A stretch of 64,000 nt of DNA, taken from Dama dama (taxonomy: Eukaryota > Chordata > Mammalia > Artiodactyla > Cervidae). Shown here piece after piece: positions 37,001 through 49,500 of this stretch. The stretch is from contig NC_083714.1 of NCBI RefSeq assembly GCF_033118175.1, positions 11,098,001 through 11,162,000 of the forward strand, written 5' to 3'. The notes below the pieces were generated by a model. The model made no database searches, was not told the origin of the DNA, and saw only the letters and a list, made by a program, of their open reading frames with translations. How positions within the stretch are numbered: the stretch's first letter is position 1; each line of letters opens with the position of its first letter. Both the position numbers and the translations under genes were made by a program.

Positions 37001-40000
37001 CCGAGTCCACGCTTTGGCCCTCGGGTTCATAAAGGGTGTCGTACAACTGGATGCCTTTGTGCTTCAACCGGACGCTTTCCTGCTTCTGGAACTCAGTCAG
37101 GATCCTCTGGGCCTCATAGGGCTCCATGTAGCCTGCGCTCTCTCCCGCTCCTGCTTTGCTTTTGAGATCATTCTTGGCATCAAAGGGATCCGAGTAATCA
37201 TCAGCGATGGTCACCTTGTCCTTCTTGCCGGCACCGCTCTCCTCCGCGGCCGAGGCGCCACACTTGTTGAGTAGTTTCTTGCCGCCGCAGGCCGTCGGGC
37301 TCCAGGTACAGCCGCCGGAGCAGGTGGCCCCTGGGGGGTCCCCGGCACAGCCCGCGGCACTCTCCACCTTAATGAGGCGATGCTTCGGGGAGATGTAGCG
37401 CACTTCGGCCGGGGTGGCAGGCCGCCGCTCGCTGCTGCTGCGGTAGAGATGCGGGGAGCCAGAGGACAAGGACGAGGACGCGGCCGCGGCGGCGCCCACG
37501 CCGGAGGAGGCACAGCAGCAGCCCGCGGCGCCCGACGCGGATAAGGCGGAAAAGGCGCGCTGGCTCCCACCCGGCTCCCCGCCGCCACAGTAGTCCAGGC
37601 GGCACATGGCCCACAATTAGTGCAGCGACGAGCCAGGCCCGTTGTAGGGGTCCTCAAAGTCGCGCTCCTTCTGTGCGCGGTAGGCGCGGATGAGGTCGCT
37701 CGTGCTGCCGCTGTCGTTGGGCAGCGATCCCGACGAGGCCGAGACGCAGGAGGCGGCGGCTGTACCGCAGGACGCGGAGGCAGCAGCGGGGGCCTGTGGC
37801 ATGGCCTGGGGCGGCTGCGAGGGCCGCTCGCCTTGGCGCCGCTGCTCGCGGTAGTCAGGCTGCGGTGGTTGCGGGGAACTCTTGGTCTTGCTGTTGCCCA
37901 AGTTGAAGTACTTGTTCAGCCACTTGGCCATGGCAAGAGGCCGCCTAGGGCTGCGGCGTGGGAGCCGGGTCCGCCGCCGCGGCCATTCGGGGGTCAGTGA
38001 TGCCGCCCAGGTCCCTCGGCACCCCGGCCCGGCCCCGGCGAGGGGCGTTCCGATGGTAACCTTTTATGTGTTAGGTCACACAGATGCAGGTATGTTGAAC
38101 ACGGTCTGTCCAATAATTGTGTGATAACACATCGGTACCTTGAAATTGGCCATTGTAGGAATATGTATATCATGAACTGGCAAATGATACAGATAAGAAT
38201 CTTTTTTTCTGGAGAGCTGGCTGCTAAATATTTGCCAACACATCACTACAAAGATGTATACACAAGTCAAAAGTCAGCAAATGAATACTTAAGTTTTGTG
38301 CATTTCATTGCATGGAAATTTTACATCAAAAGAAAATATATTTTTAGCTAACAATATATATATTGACATATTTAGGGGTACATGTGTTTACACTGGTGAT
38401 CCATTTAAATAAATCAATAAAGTAAGATGGTTTAATAGATGGATAGAGGGATAGACAGATGTGATAAACCAGTAAAATATTAATGATATAATCTAGCCAG
38501 CCATCACTGGGTGTTTGTGATAAAATTCTTTCAACCTTTCTGTGGGTTTAAAATTTTTCATTAAATACTAGAAAAATATTTTCCCATTTGGATATTAAAA
38601 ATATTAACATATGTACTTTAACCCTATCTTTTTTGGGCTTCAATTTTTATATTTCATTGATTAAACCAATTGCTACTTGTTATGGTATACAGTGAAGGGA
38701 GGGAATCTAAACATATTATTTGCTCAAGTAGCAAAACAACTGAAGGGCATTTTTTTATCACTTTTTAAAAGATAGTTCACAGTAGGAGTAGGTACATCAT
38801 GGACACTGGCAAATGGTACAAATCATGTGAAATTATTGAAAGGAAAGAAGTAATATTGTGGATAGCTGACTGAGGTCCCTGGGGAGATAAGAGGGAGAGG
38901 ATCTAGCACAAAGGAATAAATATTAACCTTTGGCAGGAAGGATGTCCCCAGCACTGATTTGAAATGGAAGAAAATGATGGCTAGGATACAGAAATTAGCA
39001 GAGTCAGGCAGAAAGTAGATGAAGGTTCTTACTGATGGTATTGTTTCCTTTGAAATAGGAAAGAAGACTACCTGCTAAAAATAATGAAATAGCAGTAGGA
39101 TAGGAAATAGTAATGAAGATCTAAAATAGCATTTTTAAGGAATGAAACAGAGAGCTGACCAGAGACTAGGAGACATTGCCAAACAAGAAAGAAGGCTCTA
39201 GATGATACCAGAGATGAGGAATTCGTAGAGGCACTAATCAACACAGTTATACTATTTTTCTTTAGTAGTGCTCAAAATCCATCATGCAGCAATAAAGAAA
39301 GTAATCAGTTGGATTGATTCAGGGTTGAGGATTTGCTGGGTGGGTATGATGCACAAAAAAAAAGAAGCAAGGAAAATGACTCAGTGGCAATAACTTGGTT
39401 AAATAATGGATGATGGAGTCTAAGCGAGATGTGGAAGGAAGAGGCAACAGGAAGGGGATGACAGATTGGGAGAAGAAAAAAAGATCAAGGAGCTGGAGAT
39501 TTTAACCGTGTTGAAAGAGTGGTAAAATGATTGTTAAGAGAGTTGTGAGAGCCAGAAGGATAAGAGAAAGGTTATGGAGCAGTATGGAGTTTAAGATTTC
39601 AGAAGAAGTATATTTCTAGGGAGACTATATGTTGTTTTCCCACTGATTTAAGGTTAGAAAATGGGATATGTATTACTTAAACATAAAAACACACAGTGTT
39701 ATCTCAAGATACAGTAAAATTACACTTAAAAAAAAAAACAAAAAATCTTTTAAAATCATGTATACAAATGCCATGATCAAGAGCACAGACTTTCATATTA
39801 AGAACAGACCTAGATTTAAGTTCTAGCCTGGTTATTTAATAACTGACCTTGAGAAATTCATTCTTTCAGAAGTTCTATTTCATTATCTGTAATATAGATA
39901 CTATCTTATAGGGCTACTGTAAGGTTTAAATGAGTTAATGTGCAAAATGCTAAGCATAAGGACTAGCACAAATAAGCCCTCAAAATTATTAGCCATTAGG

Positions 40001-43000
40001 AATTCTCTCTCCAGGTAAGATTAAGTAAGCGTACTTCACCTTGCCTCTCCCACTGAATATAGCTACAAAACTAGAGAGACTACATAGAGTACATGACAAC
40101 AGTGAAAACTACAAAGCAAAATTTGGAATAGGTAAGAAATTTAGAATTTGAAATAACAAAGAACTCATGCCCAGACACAGCACAATCATAATCAAACTGC
40201 TGAAAAGTAAAAGGGTAAAGAAAGTAGAGGAATAAGGACAAAAAGTTTAAAAACCCATAAATTTATGGTTAATTGATTTTCTTTAAAAAGTACCAAGACA
40301 GTTTAATTTGGAAAGGATCATCTTTTCAATGAAAAGTAGCAGGACTATTGGACATACATATGCAAAGAGATTAATGTAACCCTAACCTTACACCAGGCTT
40401 CCCAGGTGACTCAGTGGTAAAGAATCTGCCTGCAATGCAGGAGACGTGGGTTCGATCCCTGGGTTAGGAAGATCCCCTGGAGAAAGAAACGGCAACCCAC
40501 TCTAGTATTCTTGTCTGAGAAATCCCATGCACAGAGGAGCCTGGTGGGCTACAGTCCATGGGGTCGCAAAGAATAGGACACAACTGAGCATGTACACACA
40601 CACACACACACACACAAACACACAACCTTACACCCTATGTGTAATTCAGAAATTAATTAAAAATGGTTCACAGACCTAAATGTATGAGCTAAAACTATAT
40701 ATCTTCTAGAAGAACACATATGAAGAAAATCTTTATGACCCTGGGTTAGAAAGAAATCTTAGTTACAAGATCAAAAGCAGAAGTCATAAAAAAAAATTAG
40801 ATTTCATCAAAATCACAAACGCTTAAGCTTCAGAAAATGCTGTTAAAAAAGGTGGTGTCAGTGAAAATGGCAGAGTTAAGAATCTCTTAAAAGAGAACAC
40901 TGACAGAAACTGTCAAAATCAACTTGTTTTCAGAACTCTGAAAATTAATCAAAGGCTTGTAGTAATCTGGGAAACATCTATTGAAGAAAAATAGCTGAAT
41001 ATCAGTAAGAATGATAAGTTTTATGGCATTTTAACTTGCCTTTTCCTCATCCTTTTTCCCCAGGTCTGTCAGTCAGTCAGCGAGTTCAGTCGCTCAGTCG
41101 TGTCCGACTCTTTGTGACCCCATGAATTGCAGCACGCCAGGCCTCCCTGTCCATCACCAACTCCCGGAGTTTACTCAAACTCATGCCCATCAAGTCGGTG
41201 ATGCCATCCAGCCATCTCATCCTCTGTTGTCCCCTTCTCCTGCCCCCAATCCCTCCCAGCATCATGGTCTTTTCCAATGAGTCAACTCTTCGCATGAAGT
41301 GACCAAAGTATTGGAGTTTCAGCTTCAGCAACAGTCCGTCCAATGAACACCCAGGACTGATCTCCTTCAGGATGGACTGGTTGGATCTCTTTGCAATCCA
41401 AGGGACTCTCAAGAGTCTTCTCCAACACCATAGTTCAAAAGCATCAATTTTTCGGCATTCAGCTTTCTCCACAGTCCAACTCTCACATCCATACATGACC
41501 ACTGGAAAAACCATAGCCTTGACCAGATGGACCTTTGTTGGCAAAGTAATGTCTCTGCTTTTTAATATGCTGCCTAGGTTGGTCATAACTTTCCTTCCAA
41601 GCAGTAAGCGTCTTTTAATTTCATGGCTGCAGTCACCATCTGCAGTGATTTTGGAGCCCAAAAAAATAAAGTCAGCCACTGTTTCCACTGTCTCCCCATC
41701 TATTTCCCATGAGGTGATGGGACCAGATGCCATGATCTTAGTTTTCTGAATGTTAAGCTTTAAGCCAGCTTTTTCACTCTCCTCTTTCACTTTCATCAAG
41801 AGGCTTTTCAGTTCCCCTTCACTCTCTGCCATAAGGGTGGTGTCATCTGCATATCTGAGGTTATTGATATTTCTCCCAGCAATCTTGATTCCACCTTGTG
41901 CTTCTTCCAGCCCAGCGTTTCTCATGATGTACTCTGCATATAAGTTAAATAAGCAGGGTGACAATATACAGCTTTGACATACTCCTTTTCCTATTGGGAA
42001 CCAGTCTGTTGGTCCATGTCCAGTTCTAACTGTTGCTTCCTGACCTGCATACAGGTTTCTCAAGAGGCAGGTCAGGTGGTCTGGTATTCCCATCTCCTTC
42101 AGAATTTTCCACAGTTTATTGTGATCCACATAGTCGAAGGCTTTGGTGTAGTCAATAAAGCAGAAATAGATGTTTTTCTGGAACTCTCTTGCTTTTTCGA
42201 TGATCCAGCGGATATTGGCAATTTGATCTCTGGTTCCTCTGACCTTTCTAAAACCAGCTTGAACATCTGGAAGTTCATGGTTCACGTATTGCTGAAGCCT
42301 GGCTTGGAGAATTTTGAGCATTACTTTACTAGTGTGTGAGATGAGTGGAATTGTGCAGTAGTTTGAGCTTTTTTGGCATTGCCTTTCTTAGGGATTGGAA
42401 TGAAAACTGACCTTTTCCAGTCCTGTGGCCACTGCTGAGTTTTCCAAATTTGCTGGCATATTGAGTGCAGCACGTTCACAGCATCATCTTTTAGGATTTG
42501 AAATAGCTCAACTGGAATTCCATCACCTCCACTAGCTTTGTTCGTAATGATGCTTTCTAAGGCCCACTTGACTTCACATTCCAGGATGTCTGGCTCTAGG
42601 TGAGTGATCACACCATTGTGATTATCTGCGTTGTGAAGATCTGTTTTGTACAATTCTTCTGTGTATTCTTGCCACCTCTTCTTAATATCTTCTGCTTTTG
42701 TTAGGTCCATACCATTTCTGTCCTTTATTGTGCCCATCTTTGCCTGAAATGTTCCCAGGTCTGTAGTAACCTTGAAAACCAACAACCCCATGTCACAGAG
42801 AAAACCACTAAAGAAGGAAAACAGAGTTGGAGTTCCTTCAAAGCCCCATTCCCAGAGAACTGTCATTACTTGATCTATCTAGTAAATCTCACAAGCAATG
42901 TTCTCTTTATCTGACCTGGTTCAAAGTTCATCCAGTGCTAACAGCCTGAGAACTCCTGTCAAAAACAATCGGAGGCACTTGTTGAATTTTGTGGCTATCT

Positions 43001-46000
43001 GAGGTGGTGGAGTTGAGACAAACAATAGGTTACCAACATGCTTAGAAGGCAATCCCAGGGAATAAAACGTCGTTAGGGGCCCTGACACATTTTGAAGAAT
43101 CTAAAAGGCCATGCACATGCACAGAGCTGTCCACATGGCCAGAGCTTTGTGTGTGCTCAGGAAAGACCTGAAAAATCCCTGAGCTCTCACCACTGACAAC
43201 ATTAGTCTAATATTGAGTTTCTGCACAGGCAGGGAGTGAAGGCTACAATGGAGTTAACTGCCTGGTTGACTGTTGATGATGTCTTTGGCTTGTACACAAA
43301 GTCCTTCAGAACTGGGAAATCCCTCAGCACTGGGAAAAATACTAGTTCTAGAAATAATTAAAACACTGTGTTAAGTTAAAGAAGGTCATATAGTATATGA
43401 TATGATTATATTATGTGATTCCATTTATAGGAAATGTCTGGAATAGGCAAATCCATATGGATAGGCAGTGGATTAGTGGCTCCCTGGGCTGGGAGTAAAA
43501 ACAGTAACTGAGAACAATCTCTGGGGTGATGAAAATGTTCTAAAATTCACTTGTAGTGACGGTTGAACAATTCTGTAAATTTACTATGAACCACTCAATT
43601 GTACATTTAAAATGAATTTTATGGTATGTAAAAGACAACTCAATAAGGAAGTGAAAAAAAAGGATCCAATTACCTTCTATAAGAAACTTGCTTTTTTTCA
43701 AAATATGAAACTCACTTTCAAATATAATATAAATAGGATAAAAGTAAAATGGAAAGTAATTCTGGAATGTTGGAGTAAAGACCTCTGAAAATCTGCTGCT
43801 CCATAAAAGCAAAAAGAACACCAGGAAAAGTTGTCAAAATAAAACTTTTGGTAAGTCTGGAAATTAAGTAAAGGCTTATAACAATACGAGGAACAGTATT
43901 CAAGAAAAACAGCTGAGTTGCAATAAGTATAGTAAGATTTGTTGCATTTTAACTTTCCATAATCCCATTTCCCTCTCTCCAGTTTTTCAGCAGCTCCTAT
44001 GATAGTTGTGAAAAGCATCAGCCTAACTTAAATTGAAGAAAGCAGAGCAGTTCCAGAGCTTCCATCCTCAGAGAAACGTCACTATTTGACTTTCTTCTAC
44101 TTCTGCTTTATTGACTACATCAAGGCCTTTGACTGTGTGGATCACAACAAACTGTGGAAAATTCTTAAAGAGAGGAATACCAGACCACCTTACCTGCCTC
44201 CTGAGAAATCTGTATGCAGGTCAAGAAGCAACAGTTAGAACTGGACATGGAACAATGGACTGGTTCCAAATTGGCAAAGGAGTACATCAAGGATATATAT
44301 TATCACCCTGCTTATTTAACTTCTTATGCAGAGTACATCATGAGAAATGCCAGGCTAGATGAATCACAAGCTGGAATCAGAATTGCTGGGAGAAATATCA
44401 ATAACCTCAGATACACAGATGACACCACCCTTAAGGCAGAAAGTGAAGAGGAACTGAGGAGCCTCTTGATGAAAGTGAAAGAGGAGAGTGAAAAAGCTGG
44501 CTTGAAACTCAACATTCAAAAAACTAAGATCATGGCACCTGGTCCCATCACTTCATGGCAAATAGATGGGGAAACCATGGAAACAGTGAGATACTTTGCT
44601 TTTTTGGGCTCCAAAATCACTGCAGATGGTGACTGCAGCCATGAAATTAAGATGCTTACTCCTTGGAAGAAAAACTATGACAAACCTAGACAGCATATTG
44701 AAAAGTAGAGACATTACTTTGCCAACAAAGGTTCATCTAGTCAAAGCTATGGTTTTTCCAGTAGTCATGTATGGATGTGAGAGTTAGACTACAAAGAAAG
44801 CTGAGCACCAAAGAATTGATGCCTTTGAACTGTGGTGTTAGAGAAGACTCTTGAGAGTCCCTTGGGTTGCAAGGAGATCAAACCAGTCAATCCTAAAGGA
44901 AATCAGTCCTTCAGTCCTTCATTGGACGGACTGGTGCTCAAGCTGAAGCTCCAGTACTTTGACCACCTGATGTGAAGAACTGACTCACTGGAAAAGACCC
45001 TGATGCTGGGAGAGTTTGAAGGCAGGTGGAGAAGGGGACGACAGAGGATGAGATGGTTGGATAGCATCACCAACTCGATGGACATGAATTTGAGCAAGCT
45101 CTGGGAGTTGGTGATGGACAGGGAAGCCTGGCGTGCTGCAGTCAATGGGGTCGTAAAGAGTTGAACATGACTGAGTGACTGAATTAAACTGAAAAGCTAC
45201 ATTCTGAGGGTTTGTCTTTGACTTGGTTCATACATAGATCATGTCAAGAGCAATCAATGGAGCTTATTTAACCCTGCAGCTACTTGAGTGGCATTACCAG
45301 CTAGAGCTAAGAGGAGGCTGACAAACAAACAAAAAAAACTTAAAATGAAACACAGGGAATAAGGATCTCACTTACTGGTTTCACAATGGATTACAAAGCT
45401 ACAGCAACTGAAACAATAAGGTAGTGGCTTAAAGACAGATATGTGAACCAGTGGAAAAGAATAGAGAGCCCAGAAATAAACTACACATGTATAGTCAACT
45501 GATCTTTGACAAGGGTGCCAGGAATACATAATCAGGAAAGGATAGTCTCTTCAACAAATGGTGCTGGGAAAAGTGTATATCCACATGCAAAAAAGTGAAA
45601 CTGTACCCTTATCTTATGCCTTTCACAAAGCTCAATTCAAAACAGATTAAAGACTTAAACATAAGATCTGAATTCTAAAACTCTTATTGAAAACACAGGG
45701 AGAAAGCCTCTTGACATTAGTGTTGGCAATATTATTGGCTATAACCTCCAAAACACAGGTAATGAAAGCAAAAATAGAGAAGTGGGACTACATCAAACTA
45801 AAAAGCTTTATCATAGCAAAAGAAAGAATAGAGTAAAAAGGAAACTTATTGAATGGGAGAATATACAGTAGACTCTTGAACAACACCAGTTTGAACTGTA
45901 CAGGTCTACTTAATGCAGTTTTTTTTTTGCAGTAAATATATACACTATAGTACTACAAGATCTGTGGTTGATTTAATCTATAGATGTGAAACCATGGATA

Positions 46001-46461
46001 TAGAATGCTGATTATAAAGTTATTCATGGATTTTTGACTGCTTGGAGCATCAGCATCCCCAACCCCTATGTTGTTCAAGAGTCATCTGTATTTGCAAACT
46101 ACATATCTGTTAAGGGGTTAATATCCAAAACATATAGGAAATACCTACAACTCAATGGCATAAAACTAAAACCTGATTTAAAGATGGACCAAATATTTGA
46201 ATAGACATTTCTCCACAGCAGATATACAAATGGTCAACATTTGTATAGGTATATGAAAAGGTGCTCACCATCACTAATCATCAGGGAAATGCAAATCAAA
46301 GTCACAGTGAGATACATGTGCATGTGTAAGTGTATGCCAAGGAAAGTGAGGGCCTCAGAAGTCACTAATCTCTCACTTCTAACTGATCTCGAGGCTTAGC
46401 ATAAGCAGGAAGTGAAGTCTAAGACAGAGTTGCAAACTGCTTCCTTGAGCACTGAAAGAGT

Positions 46462-46507
<46 letters not shown>

Positions 46508-49500
46508 CTCCTTGATAAAGGCTTATATACTTTTTGATTCAAGACATTTAAGAAAAACTCTCTCCAATCATTAGTGGCTCACTATGCTAACTGGACAGAG
46601 ACTTCAGTGACTTTAAATGACAAAGAATTAAAAATTGACAGAATTGGTCCAGGAACATCACTAAACAAACAAACAGCAACCAACAAACCCTGGGTGGGGA
46701 GGGGTTGACTGACTTTTCAGAGTTGTCACATAATATTATTTTAAATGTCTAATTTTCAACAATAAAATTATAAGACTGTAAGGGACTGAATATTTGTGCC
46801 CCCCATGAATTCATATGTTGAATCCCCACCCGTCAATATGATAGTAATAGGAAGTGGGGATGCTTGAGTACTAATTAGGATTAGATAAGGTCCTAAGAGT
46901 GGAGCCCTCATGTATGTGATTAATGCCCTTATAAGAGTCATCAGAAAAAAAAAGAGTCATCAGAGAGCTTGCTTCCTCTCTCTGCTCTCTACCAGGTGAG
47001 GATCCAGTAAGAATTCAGCAGTCTGAAACCCATAAGAGGGTTCTTATTGGAACTAGACCATGCTGGAACCCTGATCCTAGATTTCCAGCCTCTAGAACTA
47101 TGAGAAATACATCTCTGTTGTTTACAAGTCACCCAGTTTGGTACTTTGTTATAGCAGCCTGAGATGACAAAGGCATTGAAAAAAAGCAAAACAAAACACT
47201 CCCCACCTTAAAACCAAGAAAGTATGATCCATACACAGGAAAAAAGAAACAGTTGATAGAAACTCTCCTGAGGAAGCACATTGGGCTTCTCAGAAAAAAA
47301 CTTTAAATCGTTATCATACGTTATTCAAACAAAGGAAACCATGCATAAAAGAACTAAAGAATGTTTTAGAATATCTTACCAAATAGAGAATAAAAATAAA
47401 GGTAGAAATTATCATAAAGAATCAAATAGAAATTTTCAAGCAGTATAATAACTGAGATGAAAAATATACTAGAGGGGCTCAACAGGAGATGTAAATTGAC
47501 AGAAGAATCAGCAAACCTGAAGATATGTCAACTACAGCATCTGAGGAAGCTTACTAAATTTGACGAGCAGAAAGAAAAAAGAATGACGAAAAAGACAACA
47601 GAGACTTGGGAACCTATGGGAGACAAGCAAGCCTACCAACACATGCATAATGGACTCTCAGAAGAAGAAACAAAAAGAATATTTGAAGAGTTAATGGTCG
47701 AAAGCTTCCCCAAATTGATGAAAAACACTAATCCATACATCATGGACCTTCAACGGACTCCAAGTAGGATGAATTCGAAAGATACCTATGTGGAGTCTGT
47801 CCAAAAAGACACTTAGACAAGTAGTCAAACTGTCAAATGTAGAAGATGAAGAACAGATCTTGAAGGCAGTAAGAAGAGGCTCATGATGGACAAGGGGTTC
47901 TGAGATTAATAGTTGACTTCTCAATAGAAATTACAAGGGGCCAAAAGGCAATTGAGATGATACATTTGATCTGCTAAAAGAAGAAGATTGCCAACCAAAA
48001 ATTCAACGTCCAGCAAAAAACTATAATGTAAAACTAAAGGAGAAATTAAAACATCCCAAGATAAACAGAGTTCACTACAAGATGATCTGCCCTATAAGAA
48101 AAACTATAGGGAGTCTTTTAGACTGAAATAAATGGACACTAAATAGTAACTCAAATTTACCCAAAGAAAGGACACTAGTAAAGTTGACTACATAGGTAAA
48201 CATTAAAAACAGTATAAACGTTTTTATCCCTGTACTTTTTTGTTGTTGTTGTTCCATCTGACTTAAAAGATAAAAGATAACCACATAGAGCAATAATGAT
48301 AAAACTCTGTTGATAGGCTTAAAATCTAGAAATATGTCATTTGTATGACAATAATAGTACAAAGGAGCAAGGACAGAACATAGGCAAATAGGAATGAAGT
48401 TTTTGAACATTATTAAAATTAAGTTGGCACTAATACAAACAAAATTGTTCAAGCTAAGGTGTTAATTATAATCCCCAGGGCAAATTACTAAAAGAGTAAT
48501 GAAAATAGTAAAAGAAGCAACAAGTTAATTAAGATGACACACTGTAAAAGCTTACTTAACATGAAGGAATAAATGGAGTAATAGAGGAACAAAAAGATAC
48601 CAAACATCAAAAATAAATAGCAAAATGGCAGATGTAGAACCTACCTTATCAACAGACTCCACTTAAATGCATTAAATATAAATTAACACTCTACATAATT
48701 GGAAGAAGGGATTTAAAAAAAAACATGATCTAAATAACTATTTGCTGTCTATAAGAGACACTTTGGTTTTTTAAAAAGTTGAAAGTAAAAGGATAGAAAA
48801 AGATACTTGATGCAAAAAAGAAAGTAAAGCAGAGTACAAGAAATTTGAGTCTCCCTTTTTTCCTTGGTAAGTCTAACTAAAGGACTGTGAATTCTATTGC
48901 TCTTTCCATTGAGCCAGCTTTTGGTTTTCTTGATTTTCTCTATTTTTTTTTTTTTTTTACTAATTTTTCATTTATTTTTGCTAATCTTTATTTCTTTCCT
49001 TAAGCTAGATTTGGGTTTATTTGCCTTCTTTTTGTAGCTTTTTTCATTAAACTTCAATTTTTTTAGAGTAGCTGTAGCTTCACAGCAAAATTGAGGGGAA
49101 GTTGTAGAGATTTCCCACCTATTCCCCTGACCCCACACATGTTCAGTCTCCCTCATTACCTCCCACCAGAGTGGGACATTTGTTACGAATGATGAGCCTA
49201 CACTGACATATCATAATTACTCCAAGTCTATAGTTTACCATTTACTCTTGGTATCATATATCCAATGGGTTTGGACAAATTTTTGTAGTTTCTTGAGATG
49301 GAAGTTTTGGTTATAAATTTGAGGTTTTTCCTATTTATTAATACGGGCATTTTCAGCTTTAAATAGCCCCTTGAGTACCTCTTCTACTGCATTCCTAAAG
49401 TTTTGGTATATTTTGTTTTCATTCATCTCAAAGTATTTTCTAATGTCCCTTGCAACTTCTTTTTGATCCTTGGTTGTTTGGTAGAGTGTTAAATAATTTC

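Larger units (their letters stand above)
43765..48835 (+). mobile_element. Old L1M/HAL1-like copy, 5' UTR into ORF1, multiply interrupted
   Basis: 5' UTR text at 43765-44090 and 45195-45330, ORF2-like patch 45335-46320, more 5' UTR 46325-46785, then ORF1 region 47175-48800. The ORF1 coiled-coil portion survives as a 119-codon frame at 47457-47816 (LEGLNRRCKLTEESANLK, LVESFPKLMKN-type end). Insertions: BovB (44091-45193), MER2-type Tigger (45868-46096), MLT1-type LTR (46786-47172). The order of L1 pieces suggests more than one copy. Confidence 0.55.

Noticed and set aside
36288..37616. 442-codon minus-strand frame as an independent gene
   Set aside because: It is the SHB retrocopy downstream of its nonsense codon, and its last part is out of frame after the 2-nt deletion.
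37620..38000. 126-codon plus-strand frame in GC-rich DNA
   Set aside because: Antisense shadow of the SHB copy; low-complexity, no family match.
47457..47816. 119-codon frame as a coiled-coil gene
   Set aside because: Matches the L1M ORF1 coiled-coil region in context; no start, UTR or splice support.
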